Shown: positions 7,337 to 17,345 of the stretch, piece by piece
Layout of the letters: every line of letters begins with the position of its first letter
Position numbering within the stretch: the stretch's first letter is position 1
NCBI GenBank assembly: GCA_026391355.1
Contig: JAPLDH010000051.1
Span: forward strand, 1 to 64,000
Length of the DNA stretch: 64,000 nt
Reading direction: 5' to 3'
DNA from: Bacteroidota bacterium
GTDB lineage: Bacteria > Bacteroidota > Bacteroidia > Bacteroidales > FEN-979
Notes under the pieces: model-generated
Database searches by the model: none
Told to the model about the DNA's origin: nothing
What the model saw: the letters and a program-made list of their open reading frames with translations, nothing else
Translations under genes and position numbers: made by a program

Positions 7337-10300
7337 ATGTCAAATTTTTTTATCCTTCTTTATCGGTTCTTCCATCGCAACAAGATCCTTTTTATTATTT
7401 TTAATTTCATATTACTTTCATTTATATTTTTTTTCGCCTCCCGCATTAAACCCGAAGAAAATATATCACAGGCTGGCGGAGACAATTCAAGCAAGTATTC
7501 TTTTGAATACGTCGTTCAACATTTTAAATTTTCCGAAAAGCTGATCATTCATTTTCAGCAGGCAGATACGTCACTTGAAGCCGCTCCAGGAATGCTGACT
7601 GCTGCAGCGGATTCCTTTACCAGGAATCTTACCAGAAACTTTGACCGTTCTTACATAGCATCCATTTCGGGCAGAGTTCAGGATACATTGCTATCCTTTT
7701 ATTTTACATTCTTTCACGACCATCTTCCGGTTTATCTTGATTCTGCTGATCTTTCCCGGATCGACTCATTGCTCACCCCCGGATCCATAGATAACTCCTT
7801 ACGGAATGGATATAAGATGCTGATCTCTCCAGCCAGTTTTGCACTGAAGAACATGCTGAAAGACGATCCGCTGGGCATTATTTCGCCTGTACTGAATAAA
7901 GTGAAGTCCCTTAATGTAAGTGACAATTTCATCCTGGAGAATGGGTTCATAATGACTTCCGACAGAAAGCACCTGCTCATTTTTGTGACCTCCGCCAATC
8001 CTGTCAATGAAACTTCACGGAATTCGAAACTGGTAAAAGGAATTGATGCCTTTCTTAAAAATATAGCTGCCAAATCCAACGGAAAAATCAAAGCCGGCTA
8101 TTTCGGAAGTACAGCAGTGGCTACTGGAAATGCCGACAGGCTTAAAAAGGATATTTTTCTTACACTTACTATTGCAATTATCTTTATTTTTCTTTTTATA
8201 GGATGGTATTTCCAAAGTTTCAGGGTCCCCATTCTCAGCTTTCTTCCTGCGTTATTTGGCGGCGGTTGCGCACTTGCCATTCTTTACCTGGTGAAAGGTA
8301 CGGTTTCAACGATAGCGCTTGGAGTGGGGTCGGTAATTCTTGGATTGATCGTTGATTACGCTTTGTATATCATCAACCATTTCAGGAAGAAAGGAGATAT
8401 TGAAACTGTATTGAAGGATTTATCGCTGACTGTCTTTCTTTGTTTCCTCACCTCCGCGGGAGCATTTCTTTGTCTCATTTTCCTCAGATCAGGGGTCTTG
8501 CATGACCTGGGTTGGTTTGCCACCCTGAGTGTTGCAGGTGCTGCATTTTTCGCTTTGGTAATATTACCCCATTTACTTGGAAAAAAAGATCTTGCCGGAG
8601 ATTATCAACCACGTAAAACAATTATTGATAAGTTTATATCCATTCCTTTTGAAAAGAAGTATTGGTTGATCAGTGGATTTATCGTAATGGGCATCCTCAG
8701 TTTCTTTACGATGAAAAATGCCGGGTTTGAGCAGGACATGATGTCGATGAATTACCAATCAGGGGATCTTCGTCAGTCAGAAAAAGAGCTTGATAAAATA
8801 TCCAATGTTTCCCTGAAAAATGTTTATCTCGTTTCTACCGGTAAAGACCTTGATGAAGCCTTAAGGAACCATGAAAAAGTGGAAGTTACGTTTCAATCAC
8901 TTAAAAACAAAAACTTTTCAATTCAGTCATCCGGGATTGGAACCCTGTTACCGTCTGATTCTGTTCAAAAATCCCGGATCCTTAAATGGAATGAATTCTG
9001 GACAGGGAAAAAGAAGGAAGAGCTGAAGAAGAACCTGCAATCCATCGGGATAAAATACAAATTCAGGTTGAATGCATTTAACTCTTTCTTCCAATTACTA
9101 GACAAATCATTTACTCCGCTTGACGAATCCGCTAAACATACGATCAAAACCGCCTTTCTGGATGACTGGATCAATGAAACTCCGGGACCGGCAATGGTTA
9201 CATCAGTAGTGAAGGTGAAGCAGAAGGACAAGAAAGAGGTTTACCATGAATTTTCACGGATCCCTGGTCTGATTGTTTTTGACAAGCAGTTGATCACCAA
9301 TCGTTTCGTGGAAAATGTAAAACATGATTTTGACCTGCTTGTAAAATACTCCATGCTTTTCGTCACTTTATTACTGATCCTTTCCTTTGGCCGGATCGAA
9401 CTGGGATTGACTGCGGCCCTGCCAATGTTCTTCAGTTGGTTGATCACGCTTGGATTCATGGGGATTACAGGCACCCGGTTCAACATATTCAATATCATTA
9501 TCTCCTCTTTTATTTTCGGATTGGGGGTAGATTACAGTATCCTTATGATGCGTGGGTTACTCCAGCAATTCAAATACGGTACTGTCGAGATCGACACCTA
9601 CAAGAGAGCCATCCTTTTATCATCAATTACCACGCTGATTGGGGTTGGGGCATTGTTTTTCGCAGTCCATCCTGCATTGAATTCCATTGCACTGATTGCA
9701 ATCGTGGGAATTGTTTCTGTAGTGATGATCACGTATATTTTCCAGCCCATCCTGATCAACTGGTTCCTGATGAACCGGCTGAGAAAGAAAAGGCACCCTG
9801 TTACCGCAAGGATCATTGTCAAAACACTGGTGACCTGGGGCAACATTGTTCTGATAGCAATTATCATGGTACTGATCAGCCCGATGCTCTTCAATCTGCT
9901 ACCCCTTCCGAAAAAAAAGAAGCAGTATTTGTTCCATTATATTTTTTCCAGGCTTTGTGAGGGTTATATCCGTTTTACTTTTCCAACAAGTCACCAGATT
10001 TATAATCCTCATGAGGAAAACTTCCAAAAACCGGCGATCATCATATCCAACCACCAGTCATTGATTGAAACCCCTTTATTTCTGCGGTTTTATCCGAAGA
10101 TCCTAATCCTTACAGGCACCTGGGTCTATAAATCACCGCTTTTTGGTCCTATTGCCAGGCTTGCCGATTATTTCAATGCTGATTTTGGTGTTGATTCCCT
10201 TCTTGAAAAGCTCCGTGTAAAGATCTCAGAGGGTTATTCGATCCTGATCTTCCCTGAAGCACATCGCTCGGATGATCAGCACATTCAACGATTTCACAGG

Positions 10301-11215
10301 GGTGCATTCTACCTGTCAGAAAAATTGGAACTCGATATCCTGTCTGTTTTGGTTTTTGGGACCGGGGATTTTCTACCCCGCAATACCTTTTACGGCAGGC
10401 CAAACACATTGCGCATGCGGATATTTCCGCGCATACGCTTCGATGATCCGGCCTTCGGAACCGGTGTATCGGAGAGAACACGTATGTTTCGCCGGTTCTT
10501 TATCGAAAAATTCAATGACTTCAGAGTATCCGAAGGCAATAGTAAATATTACCGCCGGAAGCTCATCCTGAACTATGTTTTCAAAGGACCGATCCTGGAA
10601 TGGTATCTGAAAACGAAATTAAAACTTGAAAATAACTATTCGATCTATAATGAACTTCTCCCGCGAAAAGGTGAGATAATGGATATTGGTTGCGGATACG
10701 GGTTCATTTCATATATGCTGGCAATGACATCTGAAGATCGTATCATTACCGGGATCGACCATGATCCGGAAAAAATCGCAGTAGCTGATCATTGTTTCTG
10801 TAAAAATGAGCGAATGCATTTTATCTCCGCAGATATTACAAAGGTCAACATTGAAAAGAAGGATGCATTTATTTTATCCGATGTCTTGCATTATTTACCT
10901 GAAAATGAGCAGGAAGGGTTATTGCAAAGATGTATTGAAAACCTTCGTGAAAATGGAGTAATCCTCATAAGGGATGCAGATACTGGAATAAAAAGGCGTC
11001 ATAAAGGGACCCGTTTGACCGAATTTTTTTCTACCCGTTCCGGATTCAACATGACAATGAATGTGGACAAGAAACTCCATTTCACATCGAGGGAGATGAT
11101 TGAGAATATCGTATCACGCAATGACCTTCAACTGGAGATCATTGATCCTGAAAAACTGACCTCTAATTTGTTTTATATTATCCGGTTTGCAGGAAAATCT
11201 GCTGATAAGGTTTAA
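7337..11215 (+). CDS. Trifunctional MMPL transporter / lysophospholipid acyltransferase / SAM methyltransferase
   Basis: This 1292-residue fusion has three parts. Residues about 1-830 form an RND/MMPL exporter with two blocks of transmembrane helices and two large periplasmic loops. Residues about 890-1065 are a PlsC-type acyltransferase with NHQSLIE (Glu where NHxxxxD has Asp) and FPEAHRS (Ala for Gly in FPEGTRS). Residues about 1095-1290 are a class I methyltransferase with MDIGCGYGF. This order matches a known Bacteroidota architecture. Inferred role: acylating, methylating and exporting a lipid-like product at the inner membrane. An AGAGGAAG ribosome-binding sequence precedes ATG 7337. 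Confidence 0.88.
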   Translation: MSNFFILLYRFFHRNKILFIIFNFILLSFIFFFASRIKPEENISQAGGDNSSKYSFEYVVQHFKFSEKLIIHFQQADTSLEAAPGMLTAAADSFTRNLTRNFDRSYIASISGRVQDTLLSFYFTFFHDHLPVYLDSADLSRIDSLLTPGSIDNSLRNGYKMLISPASFALKNMLKDDPLGIISPVLNKVKSLNVSDNFILENGFIMTSDRKHLLIFVTSANPVNETSRNSKLVKGIDAFLKNIAAKSNGKIKAGYFGSTAVATGNADRLKKDIFLTLTIAIIFIFLFIGWYFQSFRVPILSFLPALFGGGCALAILYLVKGTVSTIALGVGSVILGLIVDYALYIINHFRKKGDIETVLKDLSLTVFLCFLTSAGAFLCLIFLRSGVLHDLGWFATLSVAGAAFFALVILPHLLGKKDLAGDYQPRKTIIDKFISIPFEKKYWLISGFIVMGILSFFTMKNAGFEQDMMSMNYQSGDLRQSEKELDKISNVSLKNVYLVSTGKDLDEALRNHEKVEVTFQSLKNKNFSIQSSGIGTLLPSDSVQKSRILKWNEFWTGKKKEELKKNLQSIGIKYKFRLNAFNSFFQLLDKSFTPLDESAKHTIKTAFLDDWINETPGPAMVTSVVKVKQKDKKEVYHEFSRIPGLIVFDKQLITNRFVENVKHDFDLLVKYSMLFVTLLLILSFGRIELGLTAALPMFFSWLITLGFMGITGTRFNIFNIIISSFIFGLGVDYSILMMRGLLQQFKYGTVEIDTYKRAILLSSITTLIGVGALFFAVHPALNSIALIAIVGIVSVVMITYIFQPILINWFLMNRLRKKRHPVTARIIVKTLVTWGNIVLIAIIMVLISPMLFNLLPLPKKKKQYLFHYIFSRLCEGYIRFTFPTSHQIYNPHEENFQKPAIIISNHQSLIETPLFLRFYPKILILTGTWVYKSPLFGPIARLADYFNADFGVDSLLEKLRVKISEGYSILIFPEAHRSDDQHIQRFHRGAFYLSEKLELDILSVLVFGTGDFLPRNTFYGRPNTLRMRIFPRIRFDDPAFGTGVSERTRMFRRFFIEKFNDFRVSEGNSKYYRRKLILNYVFKGPILEWYLKTKLKLENNYSIYNELLPRKGEIMDIGCGYGFISYMLAMTSEDRIITGIDHDPEKIAVADHCFCKNERMHFISADITKVNIEKKDAFILSDVLHYLPENEQEGLLQRCIENLRENGVILIRDADTGIKRRHKGTRLTEFFSTRSGFNMTMNVDKKLHFTSREMIENIVSRNDLQLEIIDPEKLTSNLFYIIRFAGKSADKV

Positions 11216-11291
11216 TAATGAAATTGAACCTGTTTTTCCATTTTTTAAGAAATTATTACCCAATATTCCGATATAATACTTATTTTTCCAT

Positions 11292-11299
11292 TATCTTTG
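11292..11299 (+). promoter_or_regulatory. -7 box for the Fic-led operon
   Basis: TATCTTTG matches TAnnTTTG and lies 24 bases before ATG 11324. A TTG codon inside this box (11297) could be mistaken for an upstream start; the promoter assignment argues against it. Confidence 0.55.
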
Positions 11300-11323
11300 A
11301 AAAATAATATTTTCCCAGGGAAG

Positions 11324-12859
11324 ATGAATAATAAACGATTTTCACAGGAAGTTCATGTTTTTCATGGGCGAATTGCACCGGAGAAGGCAACACTGGTAGG
11401 CTATGGTGCAATCATTGAGCGGCTGAAACTGGCTGTACCGTTTCCTCAACGATTATCCCTGATCAGCAATAAAAGGCATAGTTATGAAACTGAAGAATGG
11501 AAGGTTTTTTCATCAAGGAATACCTTTGAAAATACACTTCTTAAACACATTGTCTTTGCACTGAAATATGAGGGTATTAACCTTTTGTTTTTTAAAAAAT
11601 TGTTTGAGAAAATTTCAAAGAAGGAAGTCATAACACTTATCCTGATGGAATATACAAGTCAGTATATGCGGCGGGTGTGGTTTTTATATGAATGGCTGAT
11701 GCAGGACAAGCTTCCGATCGCTGACCTGAAGATTAAAGGTTTTATTCCGCTTATCGATGATGAAATGCAATATGTATCTCCTGTGAGCATCAATTCGGGC
11801 AGACATCGTATCAAAAATAACCTGCCCGGCACTTTCGGTTTTTGTCCACTCATTTATAAAACTCCAAAACTGGAATCCTTTATATCCGAAAACCTTTCCG
11901 AAAAAACCAGGAACGTTCTTAAAGGTATACACAAAGATATTTTATTGCGAACATCCGCATTTCTGTTATTACAAGACTCTAAAGCATCTTTTTCTATAGA
12001 AAGAGAAAATCCTACCCCGAACAGGGCAGTCCGCTGGGGCAGGGTGATCGGGCAGGCAGGGAGTAAATCTCTCAGCAAGGAAGAGCTGCTTCGCTTACAG
12101 CAAATAGTTTTGGAAAACAGCAAGTTTGTACATATGGGTTACCGTACTGAAGGCGGATTCATCGGGGAACACGACCGAACTACGGGGGAACCCATACCTG
12201 AACATGTCTCAGCCCGTTATCAGGATGTCGAATCCCTGATGTCAGGATTGCTGGAAACCGTAAAGCAGATGGAAAACGACCAGTATCATCCTGTTTTGGC
12301 TGCTGCATCAATCGCTTTTGGGTTTGTTTTTATTCACCCGTTTACGGATGGGAATGGAAGGTTGCACCGTTATTTGATTCATCATATTTTGTCGATGATG
12401 AAATTCACACCACAGGGAATTATTTTTCCCGTTTCGGCAGCCATTTTGAAACGAATAGATGATTATCGGAAGTTATTAGAAAACTATTCACATCCCCTGC
12501 TTGATTTTATCCGGTGGAAAAAAACACCCGATAACAATGTTGAGGTACTTAATGAAACCATTGATTATTACCGGTATTTTGATGCTACAACATTGGCCGA
12601 GTTCCTATTTGAAAGTGTTGATCACACGCTCAAAATAACTATTCCTGCAGAAGTTGTCTACATGCAAAAATTTGATGCAATGAAAGTTTGGTTAGACGAC
12701 CGTTTTCAAATGCCTGATAAAATGATTGCACTGTTAATTCGATTTTTGGAACAAAACAACGGTTCATTGTCCAAAAGGGCGAAAGAGAAAGAATTTGCCG
12801 GTCTGTCTGATCAGGAAGCAAAGGAAATTGAGGAAAAATATAAGATGATTTTTAACTAG
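11324..12859 (+). CDS. Fic-domain protein (probable AMPylase, class II)
   Basis: The 511-residue protein carries a Fic core HPFTDGNGRLHR (about residues 337-348), with the catalytic His and the phosphate-binding GNGR loop intact. Near residue 222, SFSIERE fits the class II inhibitory motif SxxxE(G/N), with Arg in place of Gly/Asn after the Glu. Fic enzymes transfer AMP, or sometimes other phosphate-linked groups, to Ser/Thr/Tyr hydroxyls. The start at 11324 is preceded by AGGGAAG. The stop lies 4 bases before the FAD oxidoreductase gene, so this regulator-like enzyme heads a biosynthetic operon. Its target is unknown. Confidence 0.85.
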   Translation: MNNKRFSQEVHVFHGRIAPEKATLVGYGAIIERLKLAVPFPQRLSLISNKRHSYETEEWKVFSSRNTFENTLLKHIVFALKYEGINLLFFKKLFEKISKKEVITLILMEYTSQYMRRVWFLYEWLMQDKLPIADLKIKGFIPLIDDEMQYVSPVSINSGRHRIKNNLPGTFGFCPLIYKTPKLESFISENLSEKTRNVLKGIHKDILLRTSAFLLLQDSKASFSIERENPTPNRAVRWGRVIGQAGSKSLSKEELLRLQQIVLENSKFVHMGYRTEGGFIGEHDRTTGEPIPEHVSARYQDVESLMSGLLETVKQMENDQYHPVLAAASIAFGFVFIHPFTDGNGRLHRYLIHHILSMMKFTPQGIIFPVSAAILKRIDDYRKLLENYSHPLLDFIRWKKTPDNNVEVLNETIDYYRYFDATTLAEFLFESVDHTLKITIPAEVVYMQKFDAMKVWLDDRFQMPDKMIALLIRFLEQNNGSLSKRAKEKEFAGLSDQEAKEIEEKYKMIFN

Positions 12860-12863
12860 CCTG

Positions 12864-14357
12864 ATGAACCACTGCGACATTATCATTATAGGAAGCGGAC
12901 TCGGCGGGTTACTTTGCGGATATATCCTTGCAAAAGAAGGGAAAAACGTCTGTATTCTTGAAAGGAATCCCCGCCCGGGTGGTTGCCTGCAAACCTTCCG
13001 CAGGAATGGGGTTGAATTCGACACTGGCGTTCATTACCTGGGAGGGCTTGACAAGGGCCAGGTGCTGGAGCGTTATTTCCGTTATTTCGGTCTGATGGAC
13101 AGAGTGGATTTTGAACGGCTCAATGAAAACGGGTTTGATATTATTGCATTCGATGACACCGAATTTCCCATTGCCATGGGATTTGAGAATTTCAGGGAGC
13201 AACTTCTCCTCCATTTTCCATCCTCAGCGACAGCATTACTTCGATATACGGAAGGACTTGAAAAGATCAGCAAGGCGTTTCCCCTTTACAATCTTGAGGT
13301 TCCTGCAGATCACAGGGAGGATATTTACCGCGAACGATCAGCATTTACCTTCTTCAGCTCTTTTGATGCCGCATCTCCCAATGGATATGATCTTTCCAAA
13401 GTTCTGGCCGGAAACAGCTTCCTCTATGCCGGGGATCCGGCAACTACCCCGTTGCATGTTGCTGCACTTATTAATCATTCCTTTATCTCCAGCGCCTGGA
13501 GGCCGGTCGGTGGCAGCATGCAGATAGCTGAACACCTGGTTAGGGAGATCCAAAAGATGGGAGGAACCGTATTAACAAACAGAAATGTCACCACCATCCA
13601 TCCCGGGAATGATCGATTTACCCTAAATACGGGATCAAATGAACTATTTATCTCTGATCTCCTGATAGCAGATACCCACCCTGCTGCAGCATTGAAAATG
13701 ATCAATCCTGGACTGGTAAGGAAATCATATCGCGACCGGATCATTGGCCTTGAAAAAACCACTTCTTCATTTGCTTTGTATATCGTTACAAAAGAAAACT
13801 CATTCCCGCAACTGGACCATAATGTTTATTTCCACAAGAAGAAACGGGACATCCTTTCATCAGGAGGATCAGAATGGCCTGATCATTACATGCTGCAAAC
13901 ACCGGCTTATTCCGGGGTTAGTTCATCTGCAAAAAGCATTGTGGTGATGACCACGATGAATTTCAGGGAAGTTGAAAAATGGTCGGATACAATTACCGGG
14001 CAAAGAGGTTCTGACTATGAGGAATTTAAAAAGGAGAAAGCGGAAAAGCTGTTGGACCTTGTCGCCCAAAAATTTTCCGGGATCCATTCCTGCATTGATT
14101 CGACAGAGATTTCCACACCACTTACCTGGCGCGATTATACAGGAACTCCGGAAGGATCAATGTATGGAATACAGCGGGATTGGCATGATCCTTTGCGAAC
14201 GACCGTCCTTCCAAAGACCAAAATTCCGGGGTTATTCTTTACCGGGCAAAATACAAATCTTCACGGGGTTCTGGGGGTCACTATCGGGTCTGTCCTTACC
14301 TGCAGTGAAATCATTGGGATTGAATACCTGTTAAAAAAGATACGCAATGCAGGATAA
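12864..14357 (+). CDS. Phytoene-desaturase-family FAD/NAD(P) oxidoreductase
   Basis: The 497-residue flavoprotein opens with the dinucleotide-binding motif IIIIGSGLGGLLCGYILAKE and continues with the ERNPRPGG and GVEFDTGVHYLGG segments of the carotenoid isomerase/phytoene desaturase family. The C-terminal FTGQNTNLHGVLGVTIGS is the conserved FAD-binding end. Related oxidoreductases occur in flexirubin-type clusters and may desaturate or isomerise the polyene chain. There is no phytoene synthase in the window, so a carotenoid role is unlikely from context. Its end overlaps the next gene by 11 bases. Confidence 0.85.
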   Translation: MNHCDIIIIGSGLGGLLCGYILAKEGKNVCILERNPRPGGCLQTFRRNGVEFDTGVHYLGGLDKGQVLERYFRYFGLMDRVDFERLNENGFDIIAFDDTEFPIAMGFENFREQLLLHFPSSATALLRYTEGLEKISKAFPLYNLEVPADHREDIYRERSAFTFFSSFDAASPNGYDLSKVLAGNSFLYAGDPATTPLHVAALINHSFISSAWRPVGGSMQIAEHLVREIQKMGGTVLTNRNVTTIHPGNDRFTLNTGSNELFISDLLIADTHPAAALKMINPGLVRKSYRDRIIGLEKTTSSFALYIVTKENSFPQLDHNVYFHKKKRDILSSGGSEWPDHYMLQTPAYSGVSSSAKSIVVMTTMNFREVEKWSDTITGQRGSDYEEFKKEKAEKLLDLVAQKFSGIHSCIDSTEISTPLTWRDYTGTPEGSMYGIQRDWHDPLRTTVLPKTKIPGLFFTGQNTNLHGVLGVTIGSVLTCSEIIGIEYLLKKIRNAG

Positions 14358-16065
14358 AAGACCCAAAAGAAGAAAAAAGGGACCCATTGTTTTACTGGTA
14401 ATGGCTGTGATCATATTATTTCTCCTGCTGGAATTTCATTTCATTACCCACATCGATCCCCCAAAAATAATTAATAAAGAGGCGATTGCAAAGAGTGTTG
14501 AAAATCCCGAAAATGATTTTTATACGTGTGGAAATAACTGGTTAAAGAAAAACAGATCAGGACTGTGGGAATTATATCTTGAAGGGGAACCTTTTGAAAG
14601 AGGCGTTATAAACGGAAAACTGACAAAAGATTTGATTGCCAAACAGGAAGATGCCTTTATCGGACAGATCAGGGAAATTGTCCCATCCCCTTCCTATCTG
14701 AAGTTTTTAAAATATTTCATTTACTGGTTTAACCGGAACCTGGATAAATATATTCCTGAAGAATATAAGCAGGAGATCTATGGTATTTCATTGTCAGCTT
14801 CAGAGAAATATTCATTTATCGGTTCCGGTTACCAGCGAATGCTGAACTATCATTCGGCGCATGACATCGGGCATACCTTGCAGAACCTGGGACTGGTCGG
14901 ATGTACTTCGTTTGGGGTATGGGGAAAAAATTCCAGGGACAGTTCCCTTTTGATCGGCCGGAATTTTGATTTTTATGCAGGCGATAAATTCGCTGAGAAC
15001 AAGATCGTCTGCTTCGAAAAGCCAAACAAAGGATATCCTTTCATGATGGTCACCTGGGGAGGGATGATCGGTGTCGTTTCAGGGATGAATGATCAGGGAT
15101 TGACCGTAACGATCAATGCAGCAAGATCTGACATTCCATTATCAGCCAGGATGCCTGTTTCCATTCTTGCAAGGGAAATACTGCAATATGCAAGGAATAT
15201 CGATGAAGCATATAAAATTACCCTGAAACAGCAGACCTTTGTCTCTGAATCCTTCCTGATCGGTTCAGCCATTGACGGGAAAGCGGTAACCATTGAAAAA
15301 ACACCTTCTCAAATTGCACTTTATGATCCCAAGAAAGAATATATCATTTGTGCCAACCATTTCCTGGGAGGTATCTTCTGTAAGGATCCGAAAAATCGTG
15401 CTGACAGGGATGAAAATGCATCGTGGTACCGTTCTAAAAGGGTTCTGCAGGATATAACCAACAAAGTACCCATGAATCCCAGTGATGTTGCTGCTATTTT
15501 GCGGGATCAATCAGGAATGAATGAATTTTCTATCGGTATGGGTAATGAGAAGTCGATCAACCAGCTAATTGCACATCATTCCATTATTTTTGAACCGGCA
15601 AAAAATCTTGTATGGATCTCTACAAACCCCTGGCAACTGGGTTCCTATGTTTGCTATAACCTGAATAAAATATTTCATACATTTGCAAACCTGCAGCATA
15701 AGATTGAAATCACTGATGATGATAAGATTATTGCTGCAGATCCCTTTCTACGTTCAACTGATTATCATCATTTCCTGAGATTCAGGGAGATGCGTAAAGT
15801 CATGAATAAATTGGCTGAATCTGGGAAGGATTACCGGGTACCTGGTTCTTTCATTCGTGAGTTGATTGACAGTAACCCGGAGAATTACGAAGTGTACGCA
15901 ATGACCGGGGATTATTACCTGCGATTAAATCTGCCTGACAGTAGTATTGGTTATTACAGGAAGGCATTGAGAAAAGTGATACCCCGATGGAAGGAAAAAA
16001 GCCAGATCATCAGGAAACTGGCTGACTGTATGGTTCAAAAAAAAGAAAAAGAAAGAGACGAATGA
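14347..16065 (+). CDS. Membrane-anchored C45-family acyltransferase / hydrolase
   Basis: The 572-residue protein has a positively charged N-terminus and one transmembrane helix (about 12-32). A C45 (acyl-CoA:6-aminopenicillanate acyltransferase-like, Ntn-hydrolase) domain follows, with the candidate nucleophile Cys186 in LVGCTSFGVWG. In classical C45 enzymes this Cys becomes the new N-terminus after self-cleavage. The C-terminal 100 residues (NPENYEVYAMTGDYYLRL) look like a TPR-type helical tail. Its position between a polyene-type oxidoreductase and a radical SAM gene suggests transfer of an acyl chain in the periplasm. It overlaps both neighbours, indicating translational coupling. Confidence 0.8.
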   Translation: MQDKRPKRRKKGPIVLLVMAVIILFLLLEFHFITHIDPPKIINKEAIAKSVENPENDFYTCGNNWLKKNRSGLWELYLEGEPFERGVINGKLTKDLIAKQEDAFIGQIREIVPSPSYLKFLKYFIYWFNRNLDKYIPEEYKQEIYGISLSASEKYSFIGSGYQRMLNYHSAHDIGHTLQNLGLVGCTSFGVWGKNSRDSSLLIGRNFDFYAGDKFAENKIVCFEKPNKGYPFMMVTWGGMIGVVSGMNDQGLTVTINAARSDIPLSARMPVSILAREILQYARNIDEAYKITLKQQTFVSESFLIGSAIDGKAVTIEKTPSQIALYDPKKEYIICANHFLGGIFCKDPKNRADRDENASWYRSKRVLQDITNKVPMNPSDVAAILRDQSGMNEFSIGMGNEKSINQLIAHHSIIFEPAKNLVWISTNPWQLGSYVCYNLNKIFHTFANLQHKIEITDDDKIIAADPFLRSTDYHHFLRFREMRKVMNKLAESGKDYRVPGSFIRELIDSNPENYEVYAMTGDYYLRLNLPDSSIGYYRKALRKVIPRWKEKSQIIRKLADCMVQKKEKERDE

Positions 16066-17336
16066 AGTTCAAACTCATATATCCCCGTTGGGAAAAGCTC
16101 GTAGGTCAGACTATATTTAACCTGCCACCTCATGGTCCGGTGGTCATGGCAGCGGAAATACCAAAAGACGTTGAGATCGATTTCACGGACGAAAACCTGG
16201 AAGATCTTGTCATTGATGACAGTCCTGATTTTGTAGGAATCTCCATGATGCTTACCACCCAGGTTAAAAGAGGGTGGGAAATTGCTGATCAATACAGGAA
16301 ACTGGGAAAGAGGGTGATTTTTGGAGGAATTTCCACCATGCTTCACGCCGATGAAACGCTACCACACGCCGACTCCATTTTTCTGGGTGAAGTGGAAGGC
16401 CGGCTGGGCAAAGTTTTCAGCGATTTTCATGCGAATAACCTTCAGAAGGTTTACAATTTCCTGAATAACCCGCCCGATATGTCCCTTATTGGCCCTGCAC
16501 GACGCGACATTCTCAAAAGAAACCTATATTATCACAAAGGGTTCCGCATGGTAGACCTCGTTCATGCTTCCCGTGGCTGTATTTATGATTGCTATCCGTG
16601 TGCTGTCCGTTATCTTGGTGGACGCGGTTTTCGTCCACGAAAGCTCGATCAGTTCATCGAAGAGGTTGCCCAGATTGATAATAACCGCCTGTTTATAGTC
16701 GATAACTCACTCGCACTTGATACTGAATGGGAAAAAGAGCTTTTCCGGGCTATGATCCCATTGAAAAAGAAATGGGTCAGCCATACAATTGAAGATAAAC
16801 CGGAAGTACTTGAACTTGCCGCCCGGGCAGGCGCCTGGTATGTGTATCAGGCTGTTTTCGACACGTCCGACTATATAAAAAACCGGATCAAACAATATCA
16901 TGACTATGGTATCGGCGTAGAAGGCACCATCCTTCTCGGGCTGGATAACCAAACGGAGGATGATATCAAGCGGTTGATCGATTTTCTCCTTGAAATTGAA
17001 CTTGACCTTGCCGAGTTCACAATACTTGCCCCTTTCCCCCACACCAAGGCATATACCGACCTCCGAAAGCAAAACCGTATCTTTGATACAGACTGGAACC
17101 ATTACAACGCCGGTAAAGTTGTATATTATCCGAAGAACATGACCCCGGAAAAATTGATGGAACTTTACAATTATGCATGGGATACCTTTTATAAGGATGA
17201 ACCTCAGACACAGAAAATGTTCAATCTCCTTAGTACAGTAATGCAGCGGGAAAATGACGATGGAACTTACCAACCACGCCGCAGAGATCTCATTGATGAG
17301 AGTTTTGGGAAAAAGATCAAATGGTTAGAAGAATAA
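16062..17336 (+). CDS. Cobalamin-binding radical SAM enzyme
   Basis: The 424-residue protein has an N-terminal B12-binding domain (MKFKLIYPRW..., with FGGISTMLHADETLPHADS) and a radical SAM cluster CIYDCYPC (Cys173, Cys177, Cys180). It is the third such enzyme in 14 kb. Its ATGA start overlaps the stop of the C45 gene, so it is the last coupled member of the Fic-oxidoreductase-C45 operon. Radical C-methylation of the cluster product is a reasonable inference. A DxHxxG cobalamin-ligand motif is not evident, which is common in this class. Confidence 0.85.
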   Translation: MKFKLIYPRWEKLVGQTIFNLPPHGPVVMAAEIPKDVEIDFTDENLEDLVIDDSPDFVGISMMLTTQVKRGWEIADQYRKLGKRVIFGGISTMLHADETLPHADSIFLGEVEGRLGKVFSDFHANNLQKVYNFLNNPPDMSLIGPARRDILKRNLYYHKGFRMVDLVHASRGCIYDCYPCAVRYLGGRGFRPRKLDQFIEEVAQIDNNRLFIVDNSLALDTEWEKELFRAMIPLKKKWVSHTIEDKPEVLELAARAGAWYVYQAVFDTSDYIKNRIKQYHDYGIGVEGTILLGLDNQTEDDIKRLIDFLLEIELDLAEFTILAPFPHTKAYTDLRKQNRIFDTDWNHYNAGKVVYYPKNMTPEKLMELYNYAWDTFYKDEPQTQKMFNLLSTVMQRENDDGTYQPRRRDLIDESFGKKIKWLEE

Positions 17337-17345
17337 TGCAAGAAA

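Noticed and set aside
11297-11323. Upstream TTG start for the Fic protein
   Set aside because: The TTG lies inside the TATCTTTG promoter box, while ATG 11324 has an AGGGAAG ribosome-binding sequence.
16707-17273. Minus-strand 188-residue open frame opposite the third radical SAM gene
   Set aside because: It is a shadow of a well-supported gene, with no signal or motif.
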